From: Limnephilus marmoratus
Taxonomy: Eukaryota; Arthropoda; Insecta; Trichoptera; Limnephilidae
Reading direction: 5' to 3'
DNA length: 64,000 bases
Assembly (NCBI GenBank): GCA_917880885.1
Contig: OU862910.1
Span: forward strand, 50,335,285 to 50,399,284
Positions 24,801-38,655 of this stretch are shown one piece after another (within the stretch, counting starts at the first letter, position 1; the number at the start of each line of letters is the position of its first letter). Under the pieces are notes generated by a model, which was not told the origin of the DNA, ran no database searches, and saw only the letters and a list, made by a program, of their open reading frames with translations. Position numbers and translations under genes: made by a program.

Positions 24801-27800
24801 AACAAAATAAATAGGTAGGAGAATCAGCATTTCTATGGAATAAGAGTAAAAATACATATTGTAATGAATTATGGGGTAGGTATTTTCTTGGATTATGTAA
24901 ACCATACAAAGTACACATATTTCAAATGTTGACAGTGGTGCAAAGTTAGTAACAAAAAAATATGTATTTAAATAAAGACATTGTCTATGGCTGGCGGACG
25001 GGTGGCGCGATGTGATCTTCAAAATAAGAGTCTTCTTCTTCTTCGATGGCGCTACAGCCCATATCGAGCTTTGGCCTCCTGCAACAGTCGCCTCCAACTC
25101 CTCCTGTCCTTAGCGGCTGACTTCCAATTTGGTACCTGGAGAAGCTGTGCTGCATCCCCTCTTACTTCAGTCTTCCCACCTCAGTCTGGGTCTTCCCACT
25201 TTTCTCTTTCCACCTGGGTGTCCAGTCAAAGTTCTTTTTGGGACGCGTATATCCGGCATTCTCTGTACATGCCCAGCCCATCTCAGCCTGAGGAGTCTCA
25301 TATGTGCTGAGATGCTAGGGGCCTTATATATATCATACAATTCTGTATTGTGCCGGATGCGCCACTGTTCACCCTCTTTCACGGGTCCACATATTCTTCT
25401 CAGCACTTTTCTTTCAAAAGTATCCAGCATTTCAGCCATCTTTACAGTCAGTGTCAGCGCCTCACATCCATATGCCAATACAGTTCTAACAATGGTCTTA
25501 TATATGGTTATTTTGGTTTTTCTGTGGACACTACGTGACTTAAACACTGGCAGCAAACAGAAGTATGTTTTGTTGGCTGCTGTGATTCTCCTTCTGATTT
25601 CTGCTGGATTCTCATTGTTCTCTGTCAGACCGGAGTCCAGGTAGGTGAATTGATCGACCACTTCGTATGAGTAGTTGTCTTTAAATTGTGCACTACTTCT
25701 TCTTCTGTGTGAAGGGTTCCTGCTCTGTATCATCATTTTCGTTTTGTTAACATTAACCCGCAGTCCTACTTCCCGTGCCGCTGTTTCTAAAGGATCGAAG
25801 ACCTCCTTAATGGCTGAAATTGATCTTCCGACTATGTTAATGTCATCCGCATATCCGACAACTTGACTGCTCTTGAAACAAATATTGGAGCCAGTGTCTA
25901 TTAGCGTTTGCTTAGTCCCTAAGAGTAAATTACCAATTTTTGAAGACAATATTAACCGCTCTCAAGCAAAAAATGTGAAAAAGAGAAGAAGGAAAAGATT
26001 CAGTCGCATCTGGGAATTGAACCCATGATCTCTGCCTTGCCCAATGCATTGTTCTTATCAGGTTGTGACCTTTGCCTTTCAAAACAATGTACAATTGAAT
26101 ATTACTGACGCCGGCGATTCTGCATGTGCATTATTTATTACCTTCCCAGACGACTCCACGCTCCTTATCTCTCATGTAATGGATCTCGTCAAACACCACC
26201 CATCCAACCTCCCTCATGACTTCGGAGCCACGGTACAGCATGTTTCTCAGAATCTAAAATAAAAAAGGACACTAATAATTATAAAATTTCACCACTTCAG
26301 CAAATTTGGACTACCGAGATTATTTTTATACAAAACACAAACTGTAGTACATGTATAGTAAATTTGGACTACCGAGATTATTTTTACACAAAACACAAAC
26401 TGAAGTACATGTATCTGTATACAGCATTGAGGCATGGAACTGGCAGAGGAAGGATGAAAGTAGAATGAATGCTGTAAATTTTACACTGTAATATTAATGG
26501 TAACCGTTTAGATAAATTGGAAAATTTAGGAATTAAAAGAGTGTAAAGAAGAATATAAAAATGCATTATCAATAATCAGAAAACCTTTTTGAATGATTCC
26601 TTCTCTGCTACATCTCTACGTCAATATTATTTGTAATTTAGTTTTAAATAAACCCCGAAGAGATGAGCGTTGCTCATGAAACATGTTGGTTGTATCCCAA
26701 CAATGAAAACTAAGTTATTATTATTTTTAATGCTGTAGAAATGAAATCCCTGAGGCCAATGTGTGGTAAAACTATGTACAACCGTGTGAAAAATGTGGAG
26801 ATTCGAAAAAAGTGCAATGCTGATGTAAGTATAAAATGTAAGATTAAAGAAGCAACGGTTTGGGTTTGTAGAGCAGATGAACGAAAATAAGAAGGATAAT
26901 ATATATGATGCGAAAGTCAACTAGACATGGTACGATCAAGTGAATCAAATACTTAGATAGAGTCTAATACTTAATAGAGTCTTGCCCTATAAGTCAGAAT
27001 AACAATTTATAAATGTGAATGAAGCAAGGAGTGAGTGATAAAACAGAATTGTATGATGGTGTTTGTTTAGAAAGTATGCAGGTAGGGTAGGGTTTACCTC
27101 AGTGGTCATGATGAGGCAGGAGGCGGTGGGGTTGATGGTGACATCTCCGGTGATGAGACCGACGTCCACAAACTCCTCGGAAAACTCTCGGTATTTCTGG
27201 TTGGACAGCGCTTTGATGGGAGTGGTGTAGATTACCCTCTGCTTGTTTTTGAGTGAGAGAGCGATGGCATATCTAAAATAATATAGCAATCAATTAATAC
27301 AAGTTTCTAACTGTGCTAAAATCATTTAGGTTAGGATTAAGGAAAGCCATCCTTATTAAAAACGCATAGGTGATAAATCATACAGTCCAGTGGAAATGAA
27401 AATCATAATCAAATTATATGTAGCATAAAATAAAAGCAGCAAAAAATCTTGTAATCGCATTGGATAATATTGATTGTAAAGAATACATTCTCTATGATAT
27501 AAATTTTCTGTTTATTTTCTCTCGACGGTATAAATTTGCTAAGAGGAAACCAGGCATGTTTTGTCTATACAAAAGTATTCCGCAATTTCCTCTCTGGATT
27601 TTTATACTACTGCATTTATTTTTTAATATAATATAGATATCGACGACTAGCGTGTCGGTAAGTTTTGCTTTTTTGATAAGTCATTCTTATTGGACTAAGG
27701 ACCCTCCAAATATTGTTAAAAATTGCCTGGTTTGAATGCCATTAACAGTCGTTCAGAATACAAACTAGACAACGTATTTTTAAAAAAGCAAAATGTGCAG

Positions 27801-29973
27801 AAATAGAATATTTCTTAAAAATCTTAAAAATCGGTTCAGTTTTGGAGGAGAAAAATGGGGACATGAATGAAAAATGAAAAATTGATGATTTTATTTAGGT
27901 ATTATCAGCCTGAGATGCAGTTGTCCTTTTCACTCAGTATTCAGGGGAGTACGAGCGACAGTGACAGCAACAATTTGGTAAAATACCTATTGTTAAAATT
28001 TCTCGGCGACTGTGTTTCCTCTAATACTTACATACTGAGAGATTGGTTTTAACTTATCCCTTTATCATAAATGACAAATTGAACAGAAAGAGAGGTTACC
28101 AGTAGCAGGTAAATTTCCAGGAATTTATTTTGGGGAATACTATGGGAATTTTCATCTAAATGGTGAAATCTCCATGAGATTGTCTCCTAAAATGAAATTT
28201 CATGTTACATATTTACATATGTATCATATTACTTAGAGCACGCAGAGGACGGTACTTTTGGAATTTTCAAAATGTTGATACTTGTAGCCGGCAGATAAGC
28301 GTGTGATGTCACGATACATACAATGACGGGTGCAGCAGTACTGCAGCACTGCCATTCAAATTATGAATTTTATCTCGTGTGACATCATGAGAAACAATTG
28401 TATACGTTTTACCCAAGTTCATTTTTAAAGCTGATAACTTCATCATTTTTGGATATCGAAAAAATAATTTTACTGTCGTTATTAACTCATATCTCTAATA
28501 TTATCATAAAAAAGACACCTCTGCCATAGGTCACCCCAAGTGGTTCGCTATGTTTGGTGATTTAGCAGGGGTGCCCGGGTTCATGAGGTGAGGTTTGTCT
28601 AGGTCTTGGAGGCGGATGACCAGGACACACTGAACCCCAGATTTCTACCCACCCCTTAAACCCTTTTCCTTCCCAGAACTCTCCTTTCCTTAAAAAAAAC
28701 CCTCCACACCGCATCCCCAAAGATGACATAGGCCCTGAAGGAAATTATTTTCCTCAGGGCCTCCTGTGTGGAGCTCATGTAAAAAAAAAACCTCATTCAG
28801 AATAACTTTCGATAAACTTGTCTTACTCCGCCTCACGGTTAAGATGGAATATTTAAATAAGATTTAGCTTAGGGGAGATGAAAAAATATAATTTGGATAT
28901 TATATTTTAATTTTGTTAAGATTAATTCACTAAGGGTAGGTTTCTTCATTTACCGAGAATGCTAAATGCAATGCTAATTGTAAAAGTAAACCATCGAAAT
29001 TTAAAAATTTCTGTGCATTTGACCGTTTACTTTTACAATTAGCATTGCATTTAGCATTCTCGGTAAATGAAGAAACCCACCATAAGCAAAGTGTTCGATG
29101 CCATGTTTGGCCAAACGAAGCAGACTTATTACATAACTTTCTTGAAAAAAAAAAATAAATTCCTGACTTTGGGGTGTTTATATTCGATCGGGGAATATTC
29201 TCCGGGTGCACATCACTAGTCTCAACAGAGCTCTCAGTGGCCGGACCATAAAAGTAAATATTGAGAGAATTAATTCTGTACTTACTCTGCACACACAGTT
29301 TTACCCGCAGAGGTGTGAGCCGACACAAGAACAGACTGGTTGTTGTCAATGCACATGATGGCTTCCTTTTGGAAGGGATCGAGGATGAACTTGTACTGCT
29401 TAGCAGGGGGCCCAGGGGGAGCAACCATGGATACATAGTCGTAACCAGGGGGCACTGCCACCTCATGCGTGCACCCCTCATATGTGTCGAGGGTGTGCAC
29501 CACTATCCGAGAATCCAGTAGCTCTGGGCTAAAAATTACAAATGTTGAATTAAAAATTCTCGAACTTAACCAAATTAGGACTTTATATTATAAAGTACAG
29601 GTATCTTAAAAATGGTTCTACCATATATGAAACATTATAAATAGTGCAACTTACTTGATATCATTCAAGAGCCCATCTTCATCTTCACCAACTTTTAATT
29701 TCTTTACGGCTTCTACATTGTCATCTTCGTGACGTCTTTTTAAAGATGTATTTAGAACAGATTCGTCTGTCTCAATTTCGATCCTGAAAATGAATAAACA
29801 TCATTAACAAAGTATGAAATTAAAACAAAATATTAGGTTGACAGATTTCAAACATACGATTTAGGGTCATTTTCCTTATTAGCGGTAGAGTCTTGGAGGG
29901 GGAGTGGTGGCCCCGTGGGAGGTTCAGTGTCTTCATCATCAAAGCAAGCGAATAAGTTATCCAATTTAGACAT
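830..29973 (-). CDS. Mtr4: Exosome RNA helicase MTR4 (SKIV2L2), 5' 13 exons, partial at the left edge
   Basis: DExH-box ATPase that unwinds and feeds RNA to the nuclear exosome as part of TRAMP/NEXT-type complexes (established family role). Coding exons, 5' to 3': 29973-29858, 29783-29655, 29528-29286, 27272-27100, 26253-26142, 24740-24538, 19330-19084, 17456-17266, 17159-17058, 7593-7317, 4616-4444, 1681-1460, 1071-830. All junctions are GT-AG and keep frame, giving 810 codons. The ATG at 29973 starts an acidic N-terminus ([15 protein letters not shown]). Helicase motifs in order: SAHTSAGKT (I), [11 protein letters not shown] (Ia), [16 protein letters not shown] (II), FLSATIPN (III), [11 protein letters not shown] (IV), [14 protein letters not shown] (V), [10 protein letters not shown] (VI). 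[10 protein letters not shown] and DWGIIINF follow, then KDLRPxDNR, as in the MTR4 arch/KOW region. The remaining C-terminal exons lie beyond position 1. The introns carry most of the mobile elements listed here. Confidence 0.96.
2657..3321 (+). mobile_element. Tc1/mariner-like MITE, copy A (uninterrupted)
   Basis: A roughly 665-bp AT-rich element with imperfect terminal inverted repeats: TCTGTCAAAAAAGAATAG at the left and the complement of GTTTGTCAATTAAGAGTAG at the right. No coding capacity. A second copy lies inverted at 60893-62721. Aligning the two by eye shows shared interior blocks, such as the AGATCTGAAT palindrome near 2936-2966, and gives the empty site for a Helitron in copy B. Superfamily is inferred only from TIR style. 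Confidence 0.65.
3050..3065. other. Empty site matching the Helitron insertion in copy B
   Basis: The junction between 3057 and 3058 (complement TGTAA|TAAAATATA) is uninterrupted here. In the related copy at 60893-62721 the same point is split by a 1120-bp Helitron (61138-62257). Seen directly by comparing the two copies. Confidence 0.7.
3395..3545. repeat. A-run and TA-rich low-complexity tract
   Basis: Several runs of 9 to 16 A with TATATATA stretches, within the MTR4 intron between exons 11 and 12. The surrounding bases show no coding signal. Confidence 0.6.
3851..3908 (+). repeat. Older repeat, left half, split by a SINE-like insertion
   Basis: AACCACTCGGACCCATAAG followed by ACGATAATA...CATTACCAGACATA is repeated at 53124-53182, where it runs straight on into TATGAGGCGTACCT. 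Here that right half appears only after the SINE-like copy, at about 4357. So this is a pre-existing repeat interrupted by the insertion. Confidence 0.6.
3909..4345 (+). mobile_element. SINE-like family 1, copy a
   Basis: Roughly 440-bp non-autonomous element. The head runs GGGAGGCGGGTA...AACCATTTATTGGATAACCAACACC, the middle contains AAGTGGTTCGCTACGTTCGG and a pyrimidine-rich CTTACCTTTTTCCTTCCC segment, and the tail is a CTCCACACAG.../...CTGTGTGGAG hairpin plus an A-rich end. Six or more copies occur in the window. The tail matches the LINE 3' end at 250-354. It has no open frame and no clear tRNA-type promoter. Confidence 0.75.
4735..5305. repeat. About 570-bp C-rich, strand-asymmetric low-complexity tract
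   Basis: Almost only C and T on the plus strand, with CCTCCCCC/CCCACTCC units and some local near-duplications (for example about 5178-5255). Long proline/serine open frames across it are artefacts of composition. On the minus strand, which is the MTR4 transcript strand, it is G-rich with many GGG runs. Confidence 0.8.
5462..5530. repeat. TA/TATACATA microsatellite
   Basis: A tract of TATATATA, TACATTTATATATA and TACGTTTATATA units inside the Helitron. Confidence 0.8.
6757..7222 (+). mobile_element. SINE-like family 1, copy b (near full length)
   Basis: Carries head CCGCCCCGGGAACCATTTA, middle GTGGTTCGCTACGTTTGG, pyrimidine-rich segment, hairpin tail (CCTCCACACAGC ... CTCCTGTGTGGAG) and a broken A-run. 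It ends 95 bp from the donor side of MTR4 exon 10 (7317). Confidence 0.8.
7672..7760 (+). mobile_element. Fragment of SINE-like family 1
   Basis: CCGCCACAGGTCAAGTGGTTCG... followed by GCCGGGTTCATGGGTTGAGG matches the middle of the family 1 copies; the head and tail are absent. Confidence 0.45.
7876..9978 (+). mobile_element. TIR DNA transposon with a decayed, unrecognised protein
   Basis: Short terminal inverted repeats face each other: AGCCCCCGCCAAGACATTGAA from 7876 and the complement AGCCCCCGCCATAGGCTTGAA ending at 9978. They enclose one decayed gene (8198-9723) on the plus strand. Flanking bases show no clear target duplication, so the exact ends may be off by a few bases. It sits in the MTR4 intron between exons 9 and 10, antisense to MTR4. 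The superfamily is not recognised. Confidence 0.6.
8198..9723 (+). pseudogene. Decayed transposon protein of an unrecognised family
   Basis: Reading frames 8198-8479, 8657-8920, about 8898-9050, 9046-9216 and 9241-9723 join into one protein-like sequence if a stop near 8477, two frameshifts and a stop near 9214 are ignored. Conserved-looking blocks are [10 protein letters not shown] and LPTYENV near the start, [61 protein letters not shown] and a final [12 protein letters not shown] recall similar uncharacterised proteins in other invertebrates but cannot name the family. Because it is enclosed by inverted repeats, it is most likely the transposase. Catalytic residues cannot be assigned from this copy. 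Confidence 0.55.
10108..10277 (+). mobile_element. SINE-like family 1, copy d, left part
   Basis: GGTGGCGGATGCGTCTGC through CACAGATTCCAACGCCCC corresponds to the middle of copies b and f. It stops at the LTR element, and the continuation is at 16887-17040. The last five bases (GCCCC, 10273-10277) are the target-site duplication. Confidence 0.8.
10278..11799 (-). repeat. 3' LTR (in element orientation)
   Basis: 1522 bp, TG...CA bounded. Read on the minus strand it follows the polypurine tract. It holds several strong stem-loops: 10850-10874, 10982-11048, 11158-11206, 11343-11396 and 11687-11742. TATATAAACCCGG on the minus strand (about 10628-10640) and a nearby AATAAA (about 10612) are possible promoter and polyadenylation signals, but they lie too close together to assign with confidence. 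Confidence 0.93.
11687..11742. other. LTR stem-loop with a paralogous partner at 11343-11396
   Basis: TGTCTCCCGGTGCAACTTGG ... TTGCACCGGGGCAT forms a long stem. The upstream segment TGTCTCTTGGTGGCAACTTGG ... TGTCACCAGGGCAT has the same layout, with a changed stem that still pairs (TGGTG/CACCA against CGGTGCAA/TTGCACCG). Both also occur in the other LTR (about +5087). Confidence 0.6.
11760..15002 (-). CDS. 1080-aa proline-rich tandem-repeat protein of the LTR element
   Basis: One uninterrupted frame from an ATG at 15002 to a stop 40 bp inside the LTR. The N-terminus has a short charged, coiled-coil-like stretch ([20 protein letters not shown]). Then come blocks of tandem repeats: about 23 aa around [18 protein letters not shown] (three copies), about 25 aa around [16 protein letters not shown] (five), about 61 aa around [19 protein letters not shown] with PPPPPP linkers (about five or six), RASFAAP units (six) and 22-aa [12 protein letters not shown] units (four). 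The last ~110 residues are non-repetitive and include [20 protein letters not shown] and YTRPAVKP, resembling a BEL/Pao integrase C-terminus. No known Gag, protease or RT motif is seen. Translation is plausible but unproven; overlapping open frames on both strands come from repeat units whose length is a multiple of three. Confidence 0.6.
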   Translation of the reverse strand: MHTQALDTPCSTTEMARSTEKSHHEQALPSTSIEDMVRRLRRELRRQQQLIDMLTETLQPQQHGAKGPAQKSATGPALPHPTGLTQRGAKGPAHKSATGPALPHPAGLTPRGAKGPAQKSATGPALPHAATGLPQHDASGLARDSQAPQPSSHDSTWMQPRHASGLARDSQAPQPSSHDSTWMQPRHASGLARDSQAPQPSSHGQPPWMQPRHASGLARDSQAPQPSSHDSTWMQPHHASGPARDSRAPQPSNQGSPRWIPPGPSGPVPPVPLLDQRQREAVREMPVGPVPLVDQRYALPAQLGPEDPPPPPPHYKGDPTWIQPGPAGPVPPAPLVDQRPRTAVREMPVGPVPLVNQRYASPAQLGPEGPPPPPLNYGSSPRRMPPGPSGPVPPAPLVDQRPRTAVREMPVGPVPLVDQRYASLTQPGPGAPLPQPLNYYGSSPRWMPPGPSGPVPPAPLVDQRPRTAVREMPVGPVPLMDQRYASPAQPGLESPPPPPPHHNEGQGWMQHGPSGPVPPAPLVDQRPRTAVRETPVGPVPLVDQRYALPAQPGPGGPLPPPPYYNVEGPSSHAQWTPPGPSQPVPLHKQQYRLPAAAAAPAQPGPAGPVPPVPPLEQRYREAVREEPAEPVPLVDQRYAPPAAAEPAQAGAVLEPTERSVPDQGEPWRLQEIWMQPGPSGPVPPVPLLDKRQREAAPEKPVGPFASLAQLGPEDPPPPPPSYNPGRASFAAPLRASFAAPLRASSAAPLRASFAAPRRASFAAPRRASFVTPDPAGSAPLPEQLYSLPSGPSGPGPPLPLLYQRQPADQQRAPAGSAPLPEQWDLLPPGPSGPGPPSPGLHRTASSAQSADQQRASAGSVPLREQRYLALAQMDDQPHSAVITVVFLIGAAKTSPPCPSSITTTFVIPVIGAAKTSPPCPSSITTTSVVLIITAAKTSPPCPSSITTTFVIPVIGAAKTSPPCPSNATIKEVALFTRGEPINPSKRKNLLAVMDPMMLHISRPHGRVLDDTPAADGRERTARIQTSPAVYTRPAVKPAGILLFPPMQLRLLIVRHVLMTSADKQHGGSVTDVLLSLIVKI
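11800..11811 (-). other. Polypurine tract
   Basis: On the minus strand CACGGGGGGAG directly abuts the LTR start TGTAACGGACG, the expected position for plus-strand priming. Confidence 0.75.
12105..12345. repeat. 66-bp tandem repeat, four copies
   Basis: Units beginning about 12110, 12176, 12242 and 12308 around GCTGGGGCAGGGCGGGCTCG; they encode the C-proximal 22-aa repeats of the 1080-aa ORF. Confidence 0.85.
12695..12835. repeat. 27-bp tandem repeat with an internal hairpin
   Basis: About five or six units of CTGGCCCTTAATGGGGCCGC; each contains the short stem GGCCC...GGGCC and encodes RASFAAP-type heptads plus spacer. The LTRs contain similar small hairpins (about 11254, 11500, 11573). Confidence 0.8.
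13330..14200. repeat. About 183-bp tandem repeat, roughly five copies, with CCTCTGGT/ACCAGAGG palindromes
   Basis: Higher-order units each contain two copies of the palindrome CCTCTGGTGGACCAGAGG (minus strand, encoding PLVDQR), separated by about 55 bp, plus a poly-proline linker. Diverged palindromes continue leftward to about 12410. Confidence 0.85.
14255..14600. repeat. 75- to 84-bp tandem repeat, about five copies
   Basis: Units around ATGGCTGCTTGGCTGCGGGG and CGTGCCAACCCTGAAGCATG; they encode the [16 protein letters not shown] repeats. Confidence 0.85.
14610..14830. repeat. About 69-bp tandem repeat, three copies
   Basis: Units around GTAGAGCGGGCCCCGTCGCA and GCCGGCCCTTTTGCTCCA; they encode the N-proximal [18 protein letters not shown] repeats. 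Confidence 0.85.
15003..15340. repeat. Leader tandem repeat (GGCATCAGGCGT / GCGTCAGGCGTA units)
   Basis: A 12-bp-type repeat fills the stretch between the primer-binding site and the ORF start. It is therefore in the untranslated leader of the element RNA, where packaging signals usually lie in LTR elements. Any such role is speculation. Confidence 0.8.
15346..15362 (-). other. Primer-binding site, tRNA-Tyr
   Basis: The plus strand reads TCCGGCTCGAAGGACCA, which is the 3' end of animal tRNA-Tyr including CCA. The minus strand is thus a 17-nt perfect primer-binding site, two bases inside the right LTR. Confidence 0.85.
15365..16886 (-). repeat. 5' LTR (in element orientation)
   Basis: Second copy of the 1522-bp LTR, ending GTTACA and followed by the duplicated target GCCCC (16887-16891). 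No difference from the other LTR was noticed on reading. Confidence 0.93.
16887..17040 (+). mobile_element. SINE-like family 1, copy d, right part
   Basis: GCCCCTCTCATACCTTTTTC through the hairpin tail (GCTCCACACACC ... GAGGAGCTAATG) and an A-run continues the SINE interrupted at 10277. Confidence 0.8.
17545..17770 (-). mobile_element. Repeat family 2, partial copy
   Basis: GGAGCCAGTGTGACTATGGC, CTCAATTGGGGTATGTTGTG and ATCTGGTCACCAAACGCGGG match family 2 copies at 33828, 44632 and 59005. It is read in reverse here (the A-rich end of the family lies leftward). No coding. Confidence 0.6.
18370..18573 (-). pseudogene. GC-rich coding-like fragment, unidentified
   Basis: Amid AT-rich intron DNA, about 200 bp is GC-rich. 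On the minus strand it reads as hydrophobic, tryptophan-rich peptide ([13 protein letters not shown], then after a one-base shift [19 protein letters not shown]) ending in a stop at the left. This looks like a captured or processed fragment of a membrane-protein gene with one frameshift. No family is recognised. Confidence 0.3.
19702..22611 (-). CDS. LINE ORF2: endonuclease / reverse transcriptase (969 aa)
   Basis: N-terminal apurinic-type endonuclease with [49 protein letters not shown] and DNYHPSLDI in order. The reverse transcriptase follows, with [57 protein letters not shown] and the catalytic [10 protein letters not shown]. The C-terminus holds the usual EKVQRKFLR and [11 protein letters not shown] regions. 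No RNase H is seen. It uses the ATG at 22611, overlapping ORF1 by 37 bases. It makes the nick and first-strand cDNA in target-primed retrotransposition (family knowledge). Confidence 0.93.
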   Translation of the reverse strand: MSKNNKYIAKKLRILTSLKIYYQNIRGIRTKLQQFSKTASILPHEVIILTETWLVSDINTAELGLPTHNVYRLDRNKNTSSKSRGGGVLLAISKKLVSKQLNTTYKNVEHVFIMINTNKKNKIILGCVYIPPSSDLIIYKNHIDEIQLLISKYPETKIIIAGDYNLPNINWDPIFSELSGTNRSNLSNIESEILEMSNFLNLNQLNENKNSNDRTLDLVFSNVKSVTVTKSLDTLLPLDNYHPSLDITINNTIGENPKIKQMSHNFHKANYTEICDFLLKVDWSFLNDGELNDNIKQFYCILKQSIISHVPVTSCNISTFPKWFNNNLINLVFKKKIAHHKFKTTRSFHDYTEFRKLRKQCAVTSDKCYKNYIKEVENSIKCNVKSFFNYSKSLQSDYSSIPNIMNYGGKTCAKTDDIVNLFADFFKSVYEDDVPLDSIPEFVTDINLQLSELVIERNDIIAAIKLLEPKTSSGPDNVPSIFLKNCINSLSYPLFKIFNKSLKTGQFPNSWKSCYLTPVFKKGSKNDVCNYRPICILSSIPKLFEKIILSKISSNIKHVITNCQHGFVSSRSTLTNLTVYENYINTALTNRLQVDSIYTDFSKAFDKVCHKILINKLNKLGISGNFLAWLISYLSDRLLFVKINDCLSYEFIATSGVPQGSHLGPLLFILFINDVTSIFHDVEVLLFADDMKLFKVINNVHDCIILQENLNSFFKWCSGNKLQLNINKCQVMRFYKIKRPIIYNYALCNVDLISVVEILDLGIIFDQKLCFVSHITSIANRAMKMLGFILRISKDFKNIHTLKILFTSLVRSILEYNSTIWSPVFNNHINIIEKVQRKFLRCINFRLGIPLESINYDFLLHSLKLSKLSDRRKIFDLIFLHKIVNHQLDSPDILKLIHFHVPTIRSRFPSMYYCDNYTSVAGYNSVINRILTIGNFYAFVADIFHISLLKYKALLIKHFSLTYCNEVTS
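22575..23276 (-). CDS. LINE ORF1: RNA-binding protein (233 aa)
   Basis: A heptad-like N-terminal region ([20 protein letters not shown]) is followed by an RRM-like fold, with [12 protein letters not shown] as the RNP2-type strand and [19 protein letters not shown] later, then a basic helix ([15 protein letters not shown]). This is the layout of LINE ORF1 chaperone proteins. It lies directly upstream of ORF2 and overlaps its start. Confidence 0.8.
   Translation of the reverse strand: MCSNDSAQQYMANANNLVSSLNTAIMDPTNRFNKEQMAKLLPKLSELLGTIGQMGIKLGIMEGELGAYKQIIQNQPLQSNTQLANTPNLCEALDEDRKTRSKNIILFNVPESQSTTQAQCIVEDTNRVTSLLNKVTSLDANKIKLYRLGAKRSDKIRPIKMEFGEESQAKLILKNRHNISNDIKIIGDQTILQRKQLSDLRKELEDRLQGGETNLTIKYINSCPKIISTLPKN
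24538..24740 (-). other. Mtr4: MTR4 exon 6 (motif III)
   Basis: Listed separately because it is flanked on both sides by LINE insertions. It encodes [20 protein letters not shown] through VVDEQ, with intact AG acceptor and GT donor. Confidence 0.93.
25016..25949 (-). mobile_element. 5'-truncated RTE-like LINE, 3' half of RT
   Basis: A 260-codon minus frame contains the catalytic [65 protein letters not shown] and [14 protein letters not shown], then runs out near GRPRLRWED. The 3' end GATATGGGCTGTAGCGCCATC is followed by a GAA-rich tail. A second copy of the family is at 53816-54285. It sits in the MTR4 intron between exons 5 and 6. Confidence 0.8.
25990..26065 (-). repeat. tRNA-like SINE fragment
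   Basis: On the minus strand a B-box-like GGGTTCAATTCCC follows TGATAAGAACAATGCATTGG. It lacks acceptor-stem pairing, so it is a tRNA-derived repeat rather than a tRNA gene. Confidence 0.35.
28505..28793 (+). mobile_element. SINE-like family 1, copy e (internally deleted)
   Basis: Head region CCCAAGTGGTTCGCTATG joins directly to CCAGGACACACTGAACCCC, so about 150 bp of the middle is missing. The tail hairpin GGCCCTGAAGG...CCTCAGGGCC and A-run are present. Confidence 0.75.
28939..29077. mobile_element. Foldback MITE with perfect 53-bp arms
   Basis: Left arm 28939-28991 starts GGTTTCTTCATTTACCGAG and right arm 29025-29077 is its exact reverse complement; the 33-base spacer is AT-rich. It lies in the MTR4 intron downstream of exon 3 and creates a spurious long open frame there. 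Confidence 0.85.
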
Positions 29974-30373
29974 TTCTTTAATTATATCGACAAATTTGAT
30001 TAAGCCGGGAAGGCAAAAACGCACATTGTCAGAAAAAGCAAGCTTGGAAATTTGAGAAACTGATTCTGTTTTGTATAGTTAATGATCTATCCTACATAAT
30101 ATCTATGGGATACTTTCATTTGTGTATGGATCCGTTTATATATTTCAATATTGTACTTCAACTCAACAATCGTAATCGATCGCATCCCTAAAGATTGTTT
30201 GTGGTAATTTCATAGACATAATTGTTTACGTTTTTCCATGTGGACTTTCAATTTGACAGCTCTGAAACTAACCTAAATGCCCACCGATGCCCACTGTCAA
30301 GAAACCTGCGATAATCTTCTGTAATATTATATTATTTAGTAATCAGTCCAAACCGTTTAGAAATTATCTAATC
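29974..30373. promoter_or_regulatory. Putative bidirectional promoter, Mtr4 / Dimt1
   Basis: The two start codons face away from each other across 400 bp. No TATA box is obvious at a useful distance. Start sites cannot be located from sequence alone. A head-to-head arrangement this tight usually means a shared promoter; that is inference. Confidence 0.55.
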
Positions 30374-37914
<7,541 letters not shown>

Positions 37915-37977
37915 TCTCAGAATTACTAGCTTTTTATAATGTATAACTCTTATTATATATTTATGACAATATATACA

Positions 37978-37983
37978 AATAAA
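37978..37983 (+). terminator. Dimt1: Dimt1 polyadenylation signal
   Basis: AATAAA 64 bases after the stop codon, in an AT-rich context. Confidence 0.6.
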
Positions 37984-37989
37984 TAATTT

Positions 37990-38389
37990 TATTTCAGAGA
38001 ATTTTTTACTCAGTTCTCCATTCCAATCAGTCGCAGAATTTTGATGTGTCTACCCAAAAAGGCATTTTTTTGGATAACCACTTATTTGAATATTAGAAGT
38101 ATTCAGAAAAAGCATCATTGCCAATATTAATAAATTTTTGTACAGTACACACCAAACCTTAATACCGACCTGACGTTGATACAAAAATCGTCGCAACAGA
38201 CAAGTTTAAGGTCTGAAAAGTGGCATGCCTCCCCACCCATGCCTTTCTCTGTCGCACCTATGTTTTTACACATCTTTCTCTTTTGTTTACGGTCATTGTA
38301 AAGTTAGTAAAGTGACTGCATCTGCGTGAGAATGAATCGTATCAAGTTCAGGTCGGCATTTTAGTCATAAATACAGGTTCTTTTCTTAA
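37990..38389. other. Convergent intergenic region, proximal part
   Basis: AT-rich DNA downstream of Dimt1; no coding or repeat structure seen. Confidence 0.5.
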
Positions 38390-38655
38390 GGTGGGATCCC
38401 ACCTGATATATTCTATGGTCTATTTCATAATCACTGAGAACAGGCGCTTTCTATGGAGTAGAAACCCAGAGTGGAATCGACTTCAACTTCTGTGCTTTTA
38501 ATTGACCATAGATTCTCATAAAATGGATCAGCATTCATCTTTCATTCTTTAAATTGACCATAGATTCTCATAAAATAGATCAGGATTCAACTTTCGTTCT
38601 TTAAATTGACCATAGATTCTTATAAAATAGATCAGGTGTGAACCCAGCATTACCT
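38390..38655. mobile_element. MITE-like element with three tandem ATTGACCATAGATTCT units
   Basis: Ends GTGGGATCCCACCTGAT and the complement of ATCAGGTGTGAACCCAGC are imperfect inverted repeats. The interior repeats ATTGACCATAGATTCTCATA about every 55 bp (about 38500, 38552, 38605). Confidence 0.6.

Noticed and set aside
28930..29481. 183-aa minus-strand open frame through MTR4 exon 3
   Set aside because: It is in a different frame from the helicase and is opened by the palindromic MITE; the conserved frame is 29528-29286.
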